This document shows, piece after piece, positions 6,299 to 8,289 of a stretch of DNA of 8,289 nucleotides. The position numbers were made by a program, and so were the translations under genes. Every line of letters begins with the position of its first letter. Within the stretch, counting starts at the first letter, position 1. Source of the stretch: Armatimonadota bacterium (lineage in GTDB: Bacteria > Armatimonadota > Armatimonadia > Armatimonadales > Armatimonadaceae). Where the stretch lies: the NCBI GenBank assembly GCA_014380985.1, contig JACMIU010000159.1:1-8289 (forward strand), read 5' to 3'. The notes under the pieces were generated by a model that had not been told where the DNA came from, ran no database searches, and was given only the letters and a program-made list of their open reading frames with translations.

Positions 6299-7066
6299 TT
6301 AGTGCGCCCCGCGCCGCAAAATCACCGTGCCGACGGTGCGCCAGAGAATCTCTAAATCAAGGCGAAGCGAGCGGTTGTCAATGTACCACATATCGAGGCG
6401 CACCCGTTCGGGATACGAGACGTTCGAGCGACCCGACACCTGCCAGAATCCGGTTAGCCCTGGCAAAACCGCCATCAGTTTAGACTCAAACGGCGCGTAG
6501 TGTTGCAGTTCGGCGGGCGTGATCATACGCGGTCCGACAAGGCTCATCTGCCCGCACAGCACGTTAATCAGTTGTGGCAGTTCGTCCAAACTCGTGCGAC
6601 GGAGCCAATTGCCGACTTTGGTGATACGTGGATCGTCTTTGAGTTTGAACTCGACCTGATACTGCGCCCAGATCGCCGGGTTGCGAACCAGCCAATCGTC
6701 GGCGTCGGGGATCATCGTGCGGAACTTGAAGGCGTCAAAGGTTTGCGGCACGTCACCGGGCGTAAATGGTTGCTTGGCGAGAACGCGGCGGCGGTGGAAA
6801 ATCGGACCCGGCGAGTCCATCGCAATCAAGATCGCAATTACCGCGAACAAGGGAAACAGCAGGAGAAGCCCTATCCCCGCGCCGAGCGTATCCAAAACGC
6901 GCTTCGCCGATGCGTAGCCGGGCGGGTAGGCGGAAGTCGTGAGGGCGTTCGCTGCGGGAATCATCGGGGACGCAACAGGAAACGTTTCATGCTCCGCCTT
7001 TCCTCCGTGAGATTTAGAAGGTTTGGCAGAAAGGGAGGCAACGGTTTGTTCCAGACTGTGCGACAT
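6299..7066 (-). CDS. Short monotopic phosphoglycosyl transferase (bacterial sugar transferase, undecaprenyl-phosphate priming enzyme)
   Basis: The product transfers a sugar 1-phosphate from a UDP-sugar to undecaprenyl phosphate on the cytoplasmic face, the first step of a lipid-linked glycan. With ATG 7066 it has 255 residues. Residues 1-50 are a polar, probably disordered leader. AKRVLD begins the domain, a re-entrant hydrophobic helix with an internal FP spans about 61-82, and DSPGP is at 84-88. KFRTM, DPRIT and the catalytic dyad D161-E162 in SLDELPQL follow, then SLVGPR, PGLTGFWQVSGR and a closing YIDNRSLRLDLEIL. All are hallmarks of the family. It lacks the four-helix N-terminal part of WbaP-type enzymes, so it resembles the short PglC-like form. 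The sugar is unknown. No Shine-Dalgarno is evident before 7066; ATG 6964 would also keep the full domain. A longer start would run back into the upstream gene as an Arg-rich stretch and is unlikely. The gap to the upstream gene is 47 nt. Confidence 0.9.
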   Translation of the reverse strand: MSHSLEQTVASLSAKPSKSHGGKAEHETFPVASPMIPAANALTTSAYPPGYASAKRVLDTLGAGIGLLLLFPLFAVIAILIAMDSPGPIFHRRRVLAKQPFTPGDVPQTFDAFKFRTMIPDADDWLVRNPAIWAQYQVEFKLKDDPRITKVGNWLRRTSLDELPQLINVLCGQMSLVGPRMITPAELQHYAPFESKLMAVLPGLTGFWQVSGRSNVSYPERVRLDMWYIDNRSLRLDLEILWRTVGTVILRRGAH

Positions 7067-7113
7067 GGGTTCGGGTGGGGCGGCGTTGTCGCCGTTTGTA
7101 TTGTGCCGTGTTT
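7067..7113 (-). other. Short gap between the GT4-type gene and the phosphoglycosyl transferase gene
   Basis: I see no Shine-Dalgarno and no convincing promoter here. A minor 5-bp hairpin with a 4-nt loop (7081-7094) lies in it and has no T run on the - strand. The gap is short enough for the flanking genes to share a transcript. Confidence 0.4.
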
Positions 7114-8289
7114 TCAGGGTGCGACGATAACTTTTTCGTATAAATCCACAAATGCTTCCGCCGCACCGCGCCAGATATGTTTCTTCTCCACATACGCACG
7201 GGCGGCTTGCCCCATTACCGCCGTTTGCACCTTTGGAGCGGCTAATAGTTCCGCGCAAACGGCGGCGAAGTCGGCGGCGGATTCGGCGACGCGCACACCG
7301 GCGTTTTCTCCCAGCGCACGGGCGGCTATCGGCGAACAAACCACCGCCCGCCCCATCGCCATGGCTTCGAGTGCCTTGTTTTGTATCCCGACCCCGATTC
7401 GCATTGGGCAGACCGCGACGGTCGAACGCGACAGATACGGGCGAATATCGTCTACATACCCGGTGACTTCCACGCCTTCCGTCCTTGCCGCGATGGCTTG
7501 TAGCGCGTCCGTCGGCTTACTGCCCACAATCGTTATTTTGACGCCGGGGCGTCGCTTTCGTAAGGCAGGCAGTATCTCATCAAGCAAGAACCATGCCGCA
7601 TCGTCGTTCGCGCCGTAACTCATCTTGCCGGAAAACACGATGTTATCGGGTTCGGGCGCGATGCTCGCGTCCGGGCAAAAATACTGTGCGTCCACTCCGT
7701 TCGGAATCACGGTAATTGTCGGCAGACCGGCGTCTAACTTTAGCAGTTCGCTCTTGTCGTAGGTGGATGTCACGGCGATTTGCCCGAACGCCCGGTAAGC
7801 GCGTGGTTCGTAGGAGCGCAGTTTGTGCCACTCCTCCCACGACAACAGGCGCGACGGCAGACTGCCGCCCGCATCGAGCATTTGGCGGCGAAGCGCGGTG
7901 ATGCAGTCCACGGCGTCAAACACGGTCGGCAAGGGCGCGAGTGCGGGGGCGAAATGCGCGGCGCGGAGATGTTCGACGTGTGCTACGTCAAACGCGCCGG
8001 TGGCAACTAATTCGCGCAATTTGGCGTTCATCGCGGAGGAAAAGCAGAACGCCGCCCAGAGCGGGGTCGGGGTCGGCAGAGCGAGCGCGGCTTGCGCGGC
8101 TCCGCGCCACTTCGAGTGCGGTACAATATGCACCGCGTCGCAGACTTCTTGCAGGTCGGCAAGGGCGTTCGCCATCCCAAACTCGTCTTCGAGCGCGACC
8201 ACGGTGACACGGTGTCCGAGTTCGGCGAGGGCGCGAATCAGTTGGAACGGGCGGACACGAATCGGCGACGGCGTGTAGGGAAGGACGTA
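7114..8289 (-). CDS. GT4-type glycosyltransferase resembling exosortase/PEP-CTERM-associated sugar transferases (5' end outside window)
   Basis: The frame stays open to the right edge, giving 391 visible residues. The GTG at 8202 is internal, because the 29 codons before it encode a typical GT-B N-terminus: YVLPYTPSPIRVRPFQLIRA followed by LAELGHRVTVV. Probably only a few residues are missing. Visible-residue landmarks are FDAVDC at about 124-129, NGVD at 197-200, FSGKMSYGANDDA at about 219-231, TIVGSKP at about 253-259, VEVTGYVDDIRPYL at about 273-286 and GIQNKALEAMAMG at 301-313, with E308. This pattern is characteristic of the GT4-like proteins described with exosortase systems (the TIGR03087 type, from memory). 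The first Glu of the common GT4 EX7E motif is Val here, which I believe is normal for that subgroup. It is predicted to add a sugar from a nucleotide-sugar donor to a lipid-linked acceptor in the cytoplasm. It is the first visible gene of the three-gene - strand group. Confidence 0.88.
   Translation of the reverse strand, partial: YVLPYTPSPIRVRPFQLIRALAELGHRVTVVALEDEFGMANALADLQEVCDAVHIVPHSKWRGAAQAALALPTPTPLWAAFCFSSAMNAKLRELVATGAFDVAHVEHLRAAHFAPALAPLPTVFDAVDCITALRRQMLDAGGSLPSRLLSWEEWHKLRSYEPRAYRAFGQIAVTSTYDKSELLKLDAGLPTITVIPNGVDAQYFCPDASIAPEPDNIVFSGKMSYGANDDAAWFLLDEILPALRKRRPGVKITIVGSKPTDALQAIAARTEGVEVTGYVDDIRPYLSRSTVAVCPMRIGVGIQNKALEAMAMGRAVVCSPIAARALGENAGVRVAESAADFAAVCAELLAAPKVQTAVMGQAARAYVEKKHIWRGAAEAFVDLYEKVIVAP

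Noticed and set aside
7081..7094. Hairpin CGGCG-TTGT-CGCCG as a terminator between the GT4-type and phosphoglycosyl transferase genes
   Set aside because: The stem is only 5 bp, and on the transcribed - strand it is followed by C-rich sequence, not a T run.
7067..7339. Upstream extension of the phosphoglycosyl transferase gene to 7339
   Set aside because: The extra residues are an Arg-rich run created by reading the end of the GT4-type gene in another frame. ATG 7066 leaves a clean 47-nt gap.
6500..7618. A 372-codon + strand frame opposite the phosphoglycosyl transferase and GT4-type genes
   Set aside because: It spans two unrelated antisense genes and their gap, and the product has low-complexity composition. 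This is the usual artefact of high G+C.
8200..8202. GTG as the true start of the GT4-type gene
   Set aside because: The 29 upstream in-frame codons encode the conserved GT-B N-terminus, so the gene continues past the window edge.

Overview
The window is about 8.3 kb of ordinary bacterial chromosome, densely coded and GC-rich (about 60-68% G+C in the lines I counted by eye), with one AT-richer patch. Gene content points to an environmental polysaccharide-handling bacterium. The pairing of a DUF6784/DUF6785-type membrane protein with a family 9 glycoside hydrolase, plus an exosortase-type glycosyltransferase, makes Armatimonadota my leading guess; Planctomycetes or Verrucomicrobia-like lineages are alternatives. 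This is inferred from remembered family distributions, not from a marker gene.

Left arm, + strand (1-3578): the C-terminal half of a polytopic membrane protein (cut by the window edge) is followed 15 nt later by a secreted 832-residue GH9 (endoglucanase-type) enzyme. The two look like one transcription unit and end at a perfect 16-bp hairpin. A strong Shine-Dalgarno plus GTG sits between the GH9 stop and that hairpin.

Middle, + strand (3579-4472): two small genes of unknown function, a secreted 152-residue protein and a 123-residue protein with three predicted membrane spans. They are visibly lower in G+C (about 42-53% in sampled lines) than both flanks. The first has no Shine-Dalgarno but has a promoter-like element that would give a leaderless mRNA. 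The second has a strong Shine-Dalgarno that corrects its start to 4101.

Right arm, - strand (8289 down to 4469): three co-directional, tightly spaced genes of surface glycan synthesis. In transcription order they are a GT4-type glycosyltransferase (N-terminus cut by the window edge), a short monotopic phosphoglycosyl transferase (the priming enzyme that loads the first sugar phosphate onto undecaprenyl phosphate), and a GT-C integral-membrane glycosyltransferase of the ArnT/PMT type. Together they could start a lipid-linked glycan, extend it on the cytoplasmic face, and modify or glycosylate it on the outer face using a polyprenyl-linked donor. The last gene meets the small membrane-protein gene tail to tail, sharing a TTAA that contains both stop codons.

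There are no rRNA, tRNA, CRISPR, insertion-sequence or phage features. I did not find a clearly new multi-gene system. The least explained items are the two low-GC orphan genes, the uncharacterised N-terminal region of the GH9 enzyme, and the membrane protein/GH9 pairing.
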